Origin: Acidaminobacterium chupaoyuni
GTDB lineage: Bacteria; Bacillota; Clostridia; Oscillospirales; Butyricicoccaceae
DNA length: 64,000 nucleotides
Assembly (NCBI GenBank): GCA_047936785.1
Contig: CP176394.1
Direction: 5' to 3' (one strand)
Position 1 is the stretch's first letter, and every line of letters begins with the position of its first letter. The notes beneath the pieces are model-generated. The model had not been told where the DNA came from. It saw only the letters and a program-made list of their open reading frames with translations, and searched no databases. Positions 1 through 8,351 of this stretch are shown piece by piece. Position numbers and translations under genes: made by a program.

Positions 1-57
1 AATTTGCGAAAAAATATCTTTCAGCAGGGCGTTTTTGGCGCTTTTCCGGTTTTTCAT
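1..57 (-). CDS. ABC transporter permease (FtsX/MacB-like), N-terminal fragment
   Basis: Only the first 19 codons are in the window; the gene runs off the left edge. It begins with an ATG whose first base is at 57, four bases after the stop of the ATPase gene. The peptide MKNRKSAKNALLKDIFRK has the basic, cytoplasmic start seen in FtsX/MacB-type permeases that follow LolD-like ATPases in Firmicutes. The identification rests mainly on gene order and this short N terminus. It would be the membrane half of the exporter whose ATPase is encoded just upstream. Confidence 0.55.
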   Translation of the reverse strand, partial: MKNRKSAKNALLKDIFSQI

Positions 58-61
58 GGTG

Positions 62-766
62 TCACCACTCAATCTCTTCCACCGGGGTGGGGTGATCGTT
101 TCGGGTAACGGAAGCCACCTTTCCGCTGCGCAGGCGGATGACGCGATCGGCCATGGGGCAAAGCGCCTGATTATGGGTGATCACCACCACGGTCATGCCG
201 TTTTTGCGGCAGGTATCCTGCAAAAGCTGCAAAATGGTTTTGCCGGTTTCGTCATCCAGCGCGCCGGTGGGTTCATCGCATAACAGAAGCTTGGGGTTTT
301 TGGCCAGCGCGCGGGCGATGGAAACGCGCTGCTGCTCGCCGCCCGAAAGCTGGGCGGGGAAATTATCCATGCGGTCGCCCAGCCCCACCTCCCGCAGCAC
401 TTCGGCGGGGTCTTGGGTATTTTTGCAGATCTGGGCGGCCAGTTCAACATTTTCAAGGGCCGTGAGGTTGGGCATCAGGTTGTAAAACTGGAACACGAAG
501 CCGATATCGTTGCGGCGGTAAGCCGTCAGCTGGCGGGGCGAAAATTTGCCCACATCCACGCCGCCCACCAGAATGCTGCCTTCGTCGCAGGCATCCATCC
601 CGCCCAGCATATTCAAAACGGTGGTCTTGCCGGCGCCGCTTTGCCCAACGATAATGGCAAATTCACCTTTTTCGATCTCAAAATCCACATGGTCTACGGC
701 TGTGATGGTCACTTCTCCCATCCGATAGCGCTTGACCACATCACGCATTGTCACAAAACCGTTCAT
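62..766 (-). CDS. ABC transporter ATP-binding protein, LolD/MacB family
   Basis: This is a 234-residue nucleotide-binding subunit of an ABC exporter and should hydrolyse ATP on the cytoplasmic face to drive the FtsX-like permease encoded next to it. Visible motifs are Walker A GQSGAGKTT (41-49), the ABC signature LSGGEQQR (140-147), Walker B LLLCDE (160-165) and the switch histidine in VITHN (198). The pattern GVDVGKFSPRQLTAYRR between Walker A and the Q-loop is typical of the LolD/MacB/YtrE group. Such pairs in Firmicutes handle antimicrobial peptides, lipids or cell-envelope cargo, and the substrate cannot be told here. The ATPase and permease are four bases apart and so form one operon. 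Confidence 0.93.
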   Translation of the reverse strand: MNGFVTMRDVVKRYRMGEVTITAVDHVDFEIEKGEFAIIVGQSGAGKTTVLNMLGGMDACDEGSILVGGVDVGKFSPRQLTAYRRNDIGFVFQFYNLMPNLTALENVELAAQICKNTQDPAEVLREVGLGDRMDNFPAQLSGGEQQRVSIARALAKNPKLLLCDEPTGALDDETGKTILQLLQDTCRKNGMTVVVITHNQALCPMADRVIRLRSGKVASVTRNDHPTPVEEIEW

Positions 767-891
767 AACCCTCCATCCTTTCTCGAGCTCGGCGGGCAGG
801 TTTGCTGTTTCTCTGCCTATTATTGTAAACCCCGCTCAGGCGCTTTGCAAGCGGCTCCGGGCGGGGTTTGGGCGTTATAAATGTTAAAAAA

Positions 892-3123
892 TTATGATTC
901 TGAAACGGGAAGCCCCAAAAGCTCCTGCGCGGCGCGGCTGTTTTCTTCTTCCAGCCGGCTCAGGCGGTGGGCAATGGCCGCCGATTCTTCGGAATCGGGC
1001 TGCTGCATCAGCGCGTCGATCTGGGCGCAGAGCCACTCCTGCTGCACTTCCGCCAGCGGGCAGCATTGGTTTTTGCCGATATATTTCATGAAGCCATCCA
1101 CCTTGATATCATAAGAAACGGCGAAAAACGGCACCTGGGCCACCGCCGAAAAAACGATGGAATGCAGGCGCATGCCGCACACCAGCTTCATCTGGCGCAG
1201 CACCGCCATGGTGAGGGTCACATCGCTGGGGGCCGAGGCCACCACATAATGGGGGGTGCGCATGGTGGAAGCGGCCTGGGTGCAGGCCGAAAGGTCGCGG
1301 GGCACCTCGATGGGCAAAAACACCGCCGTGAGGCCATATTTTTCATAGGCATATTCCGCCGCGCGGGCAAAGAGGGCGTAATGGTGGAACCCGCCCCAGG
1401 GGCGCAGCGCGAAACAGAGATAGCGGCCATCCGCCGGCACGCCCTGTTCGGCCAGAAAGGCTTCGGCCTTTTCGGGCGGCGCGGGGCAAAGGATGGTGGC
1501 GGGGTCGGCCGCCATGCGGATGGAAGGCTTGGTGACGCCCATTTCCGCCAGCTCCTGCTGAGAAACGGTGTCGCGCAGGGTGATGATATCCACATTGCGG
1601 TTGAGCGTGTCGGCCGCCAGACGGCGGTTGAAGCGGCGGCGCACACGGCCCACGCCGCATCCATACATCAAAACCTTGCATCCGCGGTGTTTGGCCGCCG
1701 CGATGGTATAAAGATAGAAATAAAGCGAACGGCTGGAGGTCACATCCTGGATCAGGCTGCCGCCGCCGTTGATGAACAGGCGGGCGCGGCGCATGGCCCG
1801 ATGAAATTTGGGCAGATGAAAGGTATAGACGGTGTTGACCTCATGCAAAAGGCGGGTCTCGCGGGGTTTGCGGGTCATCACCGTGATGGGCGAAAGGGGG
1901 TCGATGCGCTGCATGGTCTGCAAGATCGCGTCTAAAATGGCCTCGTCGCCCGAATTGCCGCGGCCGTAAGCGCCGCAGATCACAATGCCGTTGCGCTTGC
2001 CGCGCTGTTTCAGCGCCATGATGCGGCTGTAAATTTCATTCTGGCGGGCGGCCATGCCCTCTAAAGAATAGATGACCGAAGCTTTTTGATAGAGCTTTTC
2101 GGCAAAGGAACGGCGCAGCGGTTCATCGGAAGCCAGACGCACCAGATAGGAAGCAAAGGTTTTATCATCGCCGGGCTGATAGATGAAGCCGTTTTCGCCG
2201 TGGTCGATCAGCTTGTTCATGCCGCCCACATCCGAAGTGATGATGGCGCAGTGTTCTTTGATGCCTTCCAGAATGGAATAGGGGAACGATTCTGAAATGG
2301 AGCTCAGAACATCGATATCACAGGCTTTGAAAAATTTGCCGATCTGGGTGATCCAGCCGCAGAAGCAAACGCTTTCTTCGATGTGCAGCTGGCGGGTCAG
2401 CGCCTGAAGCTTTTGCAGATCTTCGCCCTCGCCGCCGATGAGAAGCTTTAAGCGGGGCTGGGAAGCATGGGCGGCGGCAAAAGCCCGCAGCAGGGTGGGG
2501 ATATCTTTCACCGGCGTCAGGCGGGCCGCGATGCCCAGCACCACATCGCCGGGCTGATAGCTTTTCAGGCCCACCGAATGAAGGTATTCGGTTTTATCGA
2601 AATCGGGGGTGGAGGTGGAAAAATCAAGGCCGTTGTAAATGGTCATCAGGCGGTTGGGCTGAAACCCGCGCTCGATAAGCATTTTTTTAAAGGTGTCGGA
2701 AACCGTGATGCGGTAATCCATCAGCCGCAGCGCAAGGGAATTGAGCCGGCCAAAGGTGTGGCGGCGGATGAAGCTGTGCATATAATCCAGCCGGTAATCG
2801 CTGTGCACGGTGGTGACCACGGTGCAGCCGCAGAACAGCTTGAGCATTACGCCCGCCGTGTTGGCCTTTGCCCCGTGGCAGTGGATGATATCGGGCCGGA
2901 ATTCTTTCACCAGCGCCCGCAGGCGGCGAAAATCTTTCAGCGGCAGCCTGGATTGAATGGAAACGGTGTCGATGCCCGTTTTCAGCGCGTCTTCGGCAAA
3001 TTCGCCGTGGCGCAGGCTGACAAGCTTGAGTTCATTGGTTTTTTGAAGATGGGAGCAGAGCGCGAGAATATGGGTTTTGGCGCCGCCGCGGTCGCCGCCC
3101 CCGGCAATATGCATGATTTTCAT
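892..3123 (-). CDS. csaB: GT4 glycosyltransferase fused to CsaB-type polysaccharide pyruvyl transferase
   Basis: The 743-residue protein has two enzymes in one chain. Residues 1 to about 375 are a GT-B glycosyltransferase of family 4: glycine-rich start GGGDRGGAKTH, and the E-x7-E region SESFPYSILEG followed by SDVGG. Residues from about 380 to the end are a polysaccharide pyruvyl transferase: GAYGRGNSGDEAILDA, then INGGGSLIQD and a CGMRLHS motif. CsaB adds ketal pyruvate to the secondary cell-wall polymer, and SLH domains bind that modified polymer. An SLH protein occurs at 53.3 kb in this window. The ATG is preceded by AGGAGGT. The neighbouring gene on the other strand is a flippase, which fits a cell-wall glycan role. 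The sugar acceptor of the GT4 half is unknown. Confidence 0.9.
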   Translation of the reverse strand: MKIMHIAGGGDRGGAKTHILALCSHLQKTNELKLVSLRHGEFAEDALKTGIDTVSIQSRLPLKDFRRLRALVKEFRPDIIHCHGAKANTAGVMLKLFCGCTVVTTVHSDYRLDYMHSFIRRHTFGRLNSLALRLMDYRITVSDTFKKMLIERGFQPNRLMTIYNGLDFSTSTPDFDKTEYLHSVGLKSYQPGDVVLGIAARLTPVKDIPTLLRAFAAAHASQPRLKLLIGGEGEDLQKLQALTRQLHIEESVCFCGWITQIGKFFKACDIDVLSSISESFPYSILEGIKEHCAIITSDVGGMNKLIDHGENGFIYQPGDDKTFASYLVRLASDEPLRRSFAEKLYQKASVIYSLEGMAARQNEIYSRIMALKQRGKRNGIVICGAYGRGNSGDEAILDAILQTMQRIDPLSPITVMTRKPRETRLLHEVNTVYTFHLPKFHRAMRRARLFINGGGSLIQDVTSSRSLYFYLYTIAAAKHRGCKVLMYGCGVGRVRRRFNRRLAADTLNRNVDIITLRDTVSQQELAEMGVTKPSIRMAADPATILCPAPPEKAEAFLAEQGVPADGRYLCFALRPWGGFHHYALFARAAEYAYEKYGLTAVFLPIEVPRDLSACTQAASTMRTPHYVVASAPSDVTLTMAVLRQMKLVCGMRLHSIVFSAVAQVPFFAVSYDIKVDGFMKYIGKNQCCPLAEVQQEWLCAQIDALMQQPDSEESAAIAHRLSRLEEENSRAAQELLGLPVSES

Positions 3124-3361
3124 GGTACCTCCTGAAAAACCGGTGGAAGTCGGTTCTTTCGTGGTGTATAATATGGTACAAGTCTATCCGCTTTGGCGGA
3201 AAAGCCCTGTTTTTTCATCAAAGTTTTGGCAGCATCCCCTCTTGAAAAACGCCGATACAGGCGAATATCTTTAGCAAAGGGGGGTATTTCATTTATTATA
3301 TCGGATTTGCCGGCGCGGGTCAATAAGCGCGGTTTTCGAGAGAAGGAAAGGAAGCAATATT

Positions 3362-4822
3362 TTGGCAGACGAAAAAAGAAAAATGACGAAAAACACCATG
3401 CTGATGATGCCCGCCAAAGTGGTGGAAGGCGTTTTGCTCATGGCCATCAATGCCCTTTACAGCAACTGGACAACATTAGAGGCCAACGGCAAATATCAGG
3501 CGGCCAACACCAATGTGCTGGTGCTGTTTCTCATCACGGGCGCGTGGCTCTATAACGCCGCGGCGCGGTTTGTGGCCGATTATGACGGGGAAGAGGGCAA
3601 AAAGACCTTTTTTTCCACCTTTATGCTTTCTTATGGCGCGGTAACGGCGGCGGTGATGGCCGCGGCGGCCGTTTTATGGGGCGTTTCGGGCAACCTGATC
3701 TATCTGGCCAACGGCCTGATGCTTTCCACCTATTCTCTGCTGACCACTTCCAACGGCCTGCTCATCCAAACGGGGCGCATCAAGGCCAGCATCGGCGTTT
3801 CGCTGCTTTCCGTCACGGCAAAAATTTTGTGCGCCTTCGGGCTGCTCAAGCTCACGGGCGCGGCCGATTCGCCCTATCCGCTGATCTTCGCGGCGGTGCT
3901 TTCCGATATTCTGGTGTGTTCGCTGGCGCTGGGCGTTCTGCGCGCGCCGCGCTATACACGCCTGAGCGGGTTTTCCCGCCGGCTGCTGGGCGATCTTCTG
4001 CGCTTCGGCGTGCCGCTCATCGGCATGAGCATCGGCGTGGGGCTTTTGAGCATGATCGACCGCTATATCGTTAAAGCGGTGATGAACGATGCCGCCATGG
4101 GCGTATATATCACTGTGCAGGCGGTCAGCTCGGGCATTTTCAACATGATCTCAGCCTCTACAGTGCGTATTACTTACCCTGCTTTAATCGCCGGGTATAA
4201 TCACGGCGGCCGTGAGGAAGCCGAAGAGCTGCTCAGCCAGGGCGTGCGGCTGTATCTTTTGATCGCGCTGCCAGCGGCGCTGGGGCTTTTGGCGGTCTGC
4301 CATCCGCTGGCCGAATTCATGTATCAGAAAAGCGTTTACCATGAAAACGCCATCATCATCGGGCTGGTGGCGCTGGGCTTTTTGATGATGGGCCTGACGG
4401 AATATGCCGCCAAGGGTTATGAGCTGACGAAAAACACGCGCCCCGTGCTTTATTGCAGCCTTGCGGCCGCGGCGGTGAAGATCGCCGTGACGATCTTTTT
4501 GGTTTCGCAAATGGGGATCGTTGGCGCTGCGTGGGGCACACTGTTATCGTTTACCTTCTATTTCTTTCTGGTGGTGTTTTCAATGCGCGACACCTTCACT
4601 TTCCGTTTGCAAAAGCACAGCACTCTGCGCATTTTCACGGCGGCGGCCTGCTGCGCCGGCGCTGCGTTTCTGGTTTCGCGCTTCGCCCCGGGCGGCGCGC
4701 TGGTGCGGCTGGCCATTTCTGTGGCGGCGGGCGGCGCGGTTTATGTGGCCGTTTTGCTTTTCACCAACGAGCTGGCGCCCGAACTCGCCATGATTCGCGC
4801 GGCACGCGGCAGAAAGTCTTAG
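3362..4822 (+). CDS. Polysaccharide/oligosaccharide flippase (MOP superfamily, Wzx-like)
   Basis: This is an integral membrane protein of 486 residues with about 12-14 hydrophobic segments and the layout of MOP-superfamily flippases: an Asn/Thr-rich first helix with SNWTTLEANGKYQAANTN, a central MSIGVGLLSMIDRYIVKAVM helix and paired helices to the end. It probably moves a lipid-linked glycan across the membrane. The proposed start is TTG at 3362, preceded by AAGGAAAGGAAG; an internal ATG eight codons in is the alternative. The gene is divergent from the GT4-CsaB gene, so the two may make and export the same cell-wall polymer. That link is inference. MurJ or SpoVB-type proteins belong to the same superfamily, so the exact cargo is open. 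Confidence 0.85.
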   Translation: MADEKRKMTKNTMLMMPAKVVEGVLLMAINALYSNWTTLEANGKYQAANTNVLVLFLITGAWLYNAAARFVADYDGEEGKKTFFSTFMLSYGAVTAAVMAAAAVLWGVSGNLIYLANGLMLSTYSLLTTSNGLLIQTGRIKASIGVSLLSVTAKILCAFGLLKLTGAADSPYPLIFAAVLSDILVCSLALGVLRAPRYTRLSGFSRRLLGDLLRFGVPLIGMSIGVGLLSMIDRYIVKAVMNDAAMGVYITVQAVSSGIFNMISASTVRITYPALIAGYNHGGREEAEELLSQGVRLYLLIALPAALGLLAVCHPLAEFMYQKSVYHENAIIIGLVALGFLMMGLTEYAAKGYELTKNTRPVLYCSLAAAAVKIAVTIFLVSQMGIVGAAWGTLLSFTFYFFLVVFSMRDTFTFRLQKHSTLRIFTAAACCAGAAFLVSRFAPGGALVRLAISVAAGGAVYVAVLLFTNELAPELAMIRAARGRKS

Positions 4823-4862
4823 AAATCGTCAAAAAATTCACAAAGAGTTTGCACTTTTGCGG

Positions 4863-4891
4863 GTGACGAAGGCGCGCAGGGGTGTTATACT
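4863..4891 (+). promoter_or_regulatory. Probable sigma-A promoter of the V-type ATPase operon
   Basis: A -35-like GTGACG (4863-4868) and a -10 TATACT (4886-4891) are separated by 17 bases, about 85 bases before the first ATPase gene. The -35 matches the consensus at four of six positions. No start site data are available. Confidence 0.5.
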
Positions 4892-4975
4892 GAGGGAAGA
4901 GAACGCCGTGGGAAGACAAAAGGTCGATACGGATTCTCATAAGCGAACTGCGAAGGCAGAAAGAGGGTGGAAACA

Positions 4976-5290
4976 TTGTCTATGGAAGCCATTCGGCAAA
5001 TCACCGAAGCGGAAGCGAGAGCGGATCAGGTGGTGGCGGATGCTCAGGCGGAAGCGAAGAAGATCGCGTCGGAAGCCACGGCCCAGGCCGCGGCCATTGC
5101 GGAAAAGGCCCGTGCGCAGATCAAGGAAATGACCCAGAACGCGGTTGCCGAAGCCAATGAAACAAGCCGCAAGCATTATGAAGAAGAAATGAAAACCGCT
5201 GACGAAACCTGTGAACAGCTTAAACAAGGCGCTCAGGCGAATCTTGATCGGGCGGCAAAGTTTATTATGGAAAGGGTCGTGAAGGTCTGA
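4976..5290 (+). CDS. V-type ATPase subunit G/H (peripheral stalk coiled coil)
   Basis: This short, strongly charged alpha-helical protein of about 104 residues is rich in Ala, Glu, Lys and Gln, with stretches such as EAEARADQVVADAQAEAKK. It matches the peripheral stalk subunit that pairs with subunit E and holds the V1 head against the membrane motor. Start choice: GAGG at 4963-4966 is well spaced for TTG at 4976; GTG at 4967 has no usable Shine-Dalgarno, and ATG at 4982 is possible. The stop overlaps the ATG of the subunit I gene (TGATG), which indicates translational coupling. As first gene of the operon it matches the bacterial V-type order. Family similarity is weak by nature for such coiled coils, so context carries much of the call. 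Confidence 0.8.
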   Translation: MSMEAIRQITEAEARADQVVADAQAEAKKIASEATAQAAAIAEKARAQIKEMTQNAVAEANETSRKHYEEEMKTADETCEQLKQGAQANLDRAAKFIMERVVKV

Positions 5291-7239
5291 TGTCACTGGT
5301 CAGCATGAAAAGGCTGCGTGCCGTGGCGCCGCAGGGCGCGCGGCGGGCTTTGCTGCGCAGGCTTTATAAGCTTGGGTGTGTGGAAGTGGAAACGGCAGCC
5401 GAATCTACGGATTTCGGGGCAGAGGGCGCGGCGCTTGCCAATGTGGAAGAAAACACCGGCGCAAGGGAATTTTGCGCGGTGCTCGAAAAAGCGTGTCAAA
5501 CGCTGGATCGCTATTCTCCGCCGCCGAAAAAACCGCTGCTCACGCCCAAACGCCAGGTGAGCGAGCGCGAACTGTTTGATGAAAAAAGCCTGGAAGAAGC
5601 GATGAGGGCCGCCAAGGCCATCAACAGGGCCACCGAAGAGATGGCTTCGCTGAGCGCGGAACAGGCGCGATGCCAAAGCACCATCGCTTCGCTGAAGCCC
5701 TGGCTTGGGCTGGATGTGCCGCTGGATTATGAACACGGCGGGCATTTTTCTTTTCTGGCGGGGGTTCTGCCCGCCATGGTCAGCCTGGGCGAGCTGGAAA
5801 GCGAGCTTTCGCAGCAGGCGCCCGAGGCTTATCTCGAAGAGATCTCTTCCGATGCGGAACAGCATTATATCACTTTGACGGTGCATGAATCCTGCCGCGA
5901 AAAAGCGGTGCAGCTGCTGAAGCTGAAGGGCTTTGCGCCGGCTTCTTTTAAAGGGGCGGCGGGCACGGCTTTGGAAAGCACCCGGGCCCAGCAGGAAGCC
6001 ATCGCCCGCATGAACGAGCGCGCGAAAGAGCTGGGGGCGCAGATCGCTTCGTTTGCATCGGCCCGCACAGCCATGGAAAACGCCTATGACGCCTATCGGC
6101 AGGAAGCCGAGCAGGATCAGCTGCTTTCGGGCCTTGCGCGCACGAAAAAAACCGTGATCTTAACGGGATGGCTGCCCGAAAAGGCGCAGCCGCAGGTGGC
6201 GCAGGCGCTGGAGGAATTCGGATGCGCCTATAGCATGGAAGACCCGCAGGAAGGGGAAGACCCGCCCACGGCCATGGAAAACGGCCCCATCGCGGAACCC
6301 TTCACCGCCATCACCGAAATGTACGGCATGCCCCGCTATGGCAGTCTGGTCGATCCGAACCCGCTGATGGTTCCGTTTTATATCACCTTTTTCGGGTTCA
6401 TCATGGGCGACGCCATTTATGGCATCATCATCGCGCTGGGCTGTTTCCTGGGGCTGAAGCTGATGAAGCCCAAGGGCTCCACGCGGCAGATGCTCACATT
6501 GTTTATGTATTGCGGCTTCGGCACCATCATCGCCGGCATCCTGATGGGCGGCTGGCTCAGCGACGCTGTGCCGCTGTTCACCGAAGCGGTTCTGGGCAAA
6601 CGGCTGACGATTCCGCCGCTGTGGTTCAACCCGCTGGAAGACCCCATGAAAATGCTGATCTTTTCCATGGTGCTGGGCGCCATCCAGATCATCACCGGCA
6701 TGGCGGTATCGGCGTGGCGGCAGATCAAACAGAAAGATTATGTGGGCGCTTTATGCGACACCGGCGCGTGGTATGTGATCTTTTTGGGCGTTGGCCTGCT
6801 GGCGCTGGGGTTTTCGGCCGGCAAATGGCTGGCTTTGGGCGGCGCGGCGCTGATCTTGCTGCTGGGCGGCCACGATAAAAAAGGCATCGGCAAGGTGACG
6901 GGCGGCCTGGGCAAGCTTTACAGCGTGACAGGGTTCGTTTCCGATCTGCTTTCTTATTCCCGCATCATGGCGCTGGGGCTTTCCGGCGCGGTGGTGGGTT
7001 CGGTCATCAACAAGATGGGCACCATGGCGGGCGGCGGCATCGTCGGCGTTCTGCTGTTTGTGGTGGTGGGGCTGATCGGCCACACCTTCAATGTTGCCAT
7101 CAGTGTGCTGGGCGCTTATGTGCATACCAGCCGCTTGCAGTATATCGAATTTTTCGGCAGATTCTATGAAGATGGCGGCCGCATCATGAGGCCGCTGCAA
7201 AATAAAACAAAATATGTAGAGATGGTCAAGGAGGACTAA
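5290..7239 (+). CDS. ntpI: V-type ATP synthase/ATPase subunit I (membrane stator, subunit a homologue)
   Basis: The 649-residue protein has the two-part form of subunit I/a. The first half, about 330 residues, is soluble and helical. The second half, after PRYGSLVDPNPLMVPFY, has about seven to eight membrane helices. The loop with DLLSYSRIMALGLSGAVVGS holds the conserved Arg that faces the rotor ring, and HTFNVAISVLGAYVH lies near the end; both are family hallmarks. It forms the ion half-channels beside the K ring. The length fits the family. It overlaps the preceding gene by one base and ends three bases before subunit K, so expression should be tightly coupled. Confidence 0.95.
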   Translation: MSLVSMKRLRAVAPQGARRALLRRLYKLGCVEVETAAESTDFGAEGAALANVEENTGAREFCAVLEKACQTLDRYSPPPKKPLLTPKRQVSERELFDEKSLEEAMRAAKAINRATEEMASLSAEQARCQSTIASLKPWLGLDVPLDYEHGGHFSFLAGVLPAMVSLGELESELSQQAPEAYLEEISSDAEQHYITLTVHESCREKAVQLLKLKGFAPASFKGAAGTALESTRAQQEAIARMNERAKELGAQIASFASARTAMENAYDAYRQEAEQDQLLSGLARTKKTVILTGWLPEKAQPQVAQALEEFGCAYSMEDPQEGEDPPTAMENGPIAEPFTAITEMYGMPRYGSLVDPNPLMVPFYITFFGFIMGDAIYGIIIALGCFLGLKLMKPKGSTRQMLTLFMYCGFGTIIAGILMGGWLSDAVPLFTEAVLGKRLTIPPLWFNPLEDPMKMLIFSMVLGAIQIITGMAVSAWRQIKQKDYVGALCDTGAWYVIFLGVGLLALGFSAGKWLALGGAALILLLGGHDKKGIGKVTGGLGKLYSVTGFVSDLLSYSRIMALGLSGAVVGSVINKMGTMAGGGIVGVLLFVVVGLIGHTFNVAISVLGAYVHTSRLQYIEFFGRFYEDGGRIMRPLQNKTKYVEMVKED

Positions 7240-7241
7240 TT

Positions 7242-7736
7242 ATGAGCTGGATTTCTTCATTATTCACAGGAACGACTTTCGCGGTGTTGGGCGCCGCAAT
7301 GGCAGTGGTTTTATCGGGCATGGGCTCTTCCAAGGGCGTTGGCATCGCCGGTGAAGCCGGAACAGGCGTTTTGACAGAAGATCCTTCCAAATTCGGCCGC
7401 GTGCTGCTGCTGCAGGCGCTGCCCGGCACACAGGGCATCTATGGCCTGCTGGTGGCGTTCCTGATTTTGTTCACCAACGATCAGGTCTTCGCGGGCACTC
7501 TGCCTCTCATCCACGGCGTGGCATATTTCTTCGCGGCGCTGCCGGTATCCATCGTGGGTTATTATTCCGCCATCCGTCAGGGGCGCGTTGCCGCTGCGGC
7601 CATGAACATCGTTGCCAAAAAGCCCGAAGATTCCATGAAGGGCGTTATCAGCGCCGGTCTTGTTGAAACTTACGCGGTTTTGTCGCTGTTGATCTCGGTT
7701 TTGGCGGTGTTCGCCATCCCCGGCATCAAAGCCTAA
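7242..7736 (+). CDS. ntpK: V-type ATPase subunit K (proteolipid rotor), Na+-type ligand set
   Basis: This 164-residue, four-helix proteolipid arose from duplication of a two-helix unit. The first repeat carries LPGTQGIYG and the second carries GLVETYAVL, with the ion-binding Glu at 142. In the Na+ V-ATPase of Enterococcus hirae the Na+ is held by a Leu, Thr, Gln, a second Gln and a Glu. The equivalents here appear to be L60, T63, Q64, Q113 and E142, which favours Na+ over H+ as coupling ion. That alignment was done by eye. The gene has a strong AAGGAGG site and sits between subunits I and E. Confidence 0.95.
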   Translation: MSWISSLFTGTTFAVLGAAMAVVLSGMGSSKGVGIAGEAGTGVLTEDPSKFGRVLLLQALPGTQGIYGLLVAFLILFTNDQVFAGTLPLIHGVAYFFAALPVSIVGYYSAIRQGRVAAAAMNIVAKKPEDSMKGVISAGLVETYAVLSLLISVLAVFAIPGIKA

Positions 7737-7757
7737 CTTGAATAAAGGATGATAGCC

Positions 7758-8339
7758 ATGAAAGGCATTGAAAAGATCGCCGATAAGATTTTGGCAGACG
7801 CCGATGAAAAAGCGATCGATATTCTGAAGGCGGCCCGCGCATCGGCGGAAGAAACCACCGGCAGGGCCGAAGAACAGGCCCGGGAAAGCCTGGAACAGGC
7901 CAAGGCCTCTTTGGCGGCGCGGCGCGAAGAAATTTTGCAGCGCGGCCGGCGCACGGCGGCCCTTGAAAGCAAAAAGCGCGTTCTGGCGGCCAAACAACAG
8001 GTCATCGACAGCGCTTATGCAAAAGCGCTGGATCAGCTGCTGCATCTGAAAACGCCGGATTATATCATGCTGCTGACAAAGCTTTGCTGCGCGGCTGTGG
8101 AGCAAAACGGCGGCGGCGAGCTGATGCTCAACGAGAAAGATCAGGAAGCGGCGCCCGAAATTTTGCGGCTGGTCAAGGCGCAAACGGGAAAACAGCTGAC
8201 CTTGGCCAAAGAAACGGCGGAAATCCCCGGCGGGTTCATCCTGCGCCAGGGCGCGGTGGAAATCAACTGCGCGCTGGATGTGATGATGCGCCTGTTGGAA
8301 GGCGGCACCGCCCATGAGGTGGCTGCCCTGCTGTTTTAA
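7758..8339 (+). CDS. ntpE: V-type ATPase subunit E (peripheral stalk)
   Basis: The protein of about 193 residues has a long charged N-terminal helix (ADEKAIDILKAARASAEE and a Glu/Ala-rich continuation) and a compact C-terminal domain with GGFILRQGAVEINCALD. This is the arrangement of subunit E, which pairs with the small G/H protein to make the peripheral stalk. ATG at 7758 is preferred because AAAGGA at 7744-7749 is correctly spaced for it; ATG at 7749 overlaps that site. The gene lies between subunits K and C, as expected. Confidence 0.9.
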   Translation: MKGIEKIADKILADADEKAIDILKAARASAEETTGRAEEQARESLEQAKASLAARREEILQRGRRTAALESKKRVLAAKQQVIDSAYAKALDQLLHLKTPDYIMLLTKLCCAAVEQNGGGELMLNEKDQEAAPEILRLVKAQTGKQLTLAKETAEIPGGFILRQGAVEINCALDVMMRLLEGGTAHEVAALLF

Positions 8340-8351
8340 GGAGGGTGTGCT

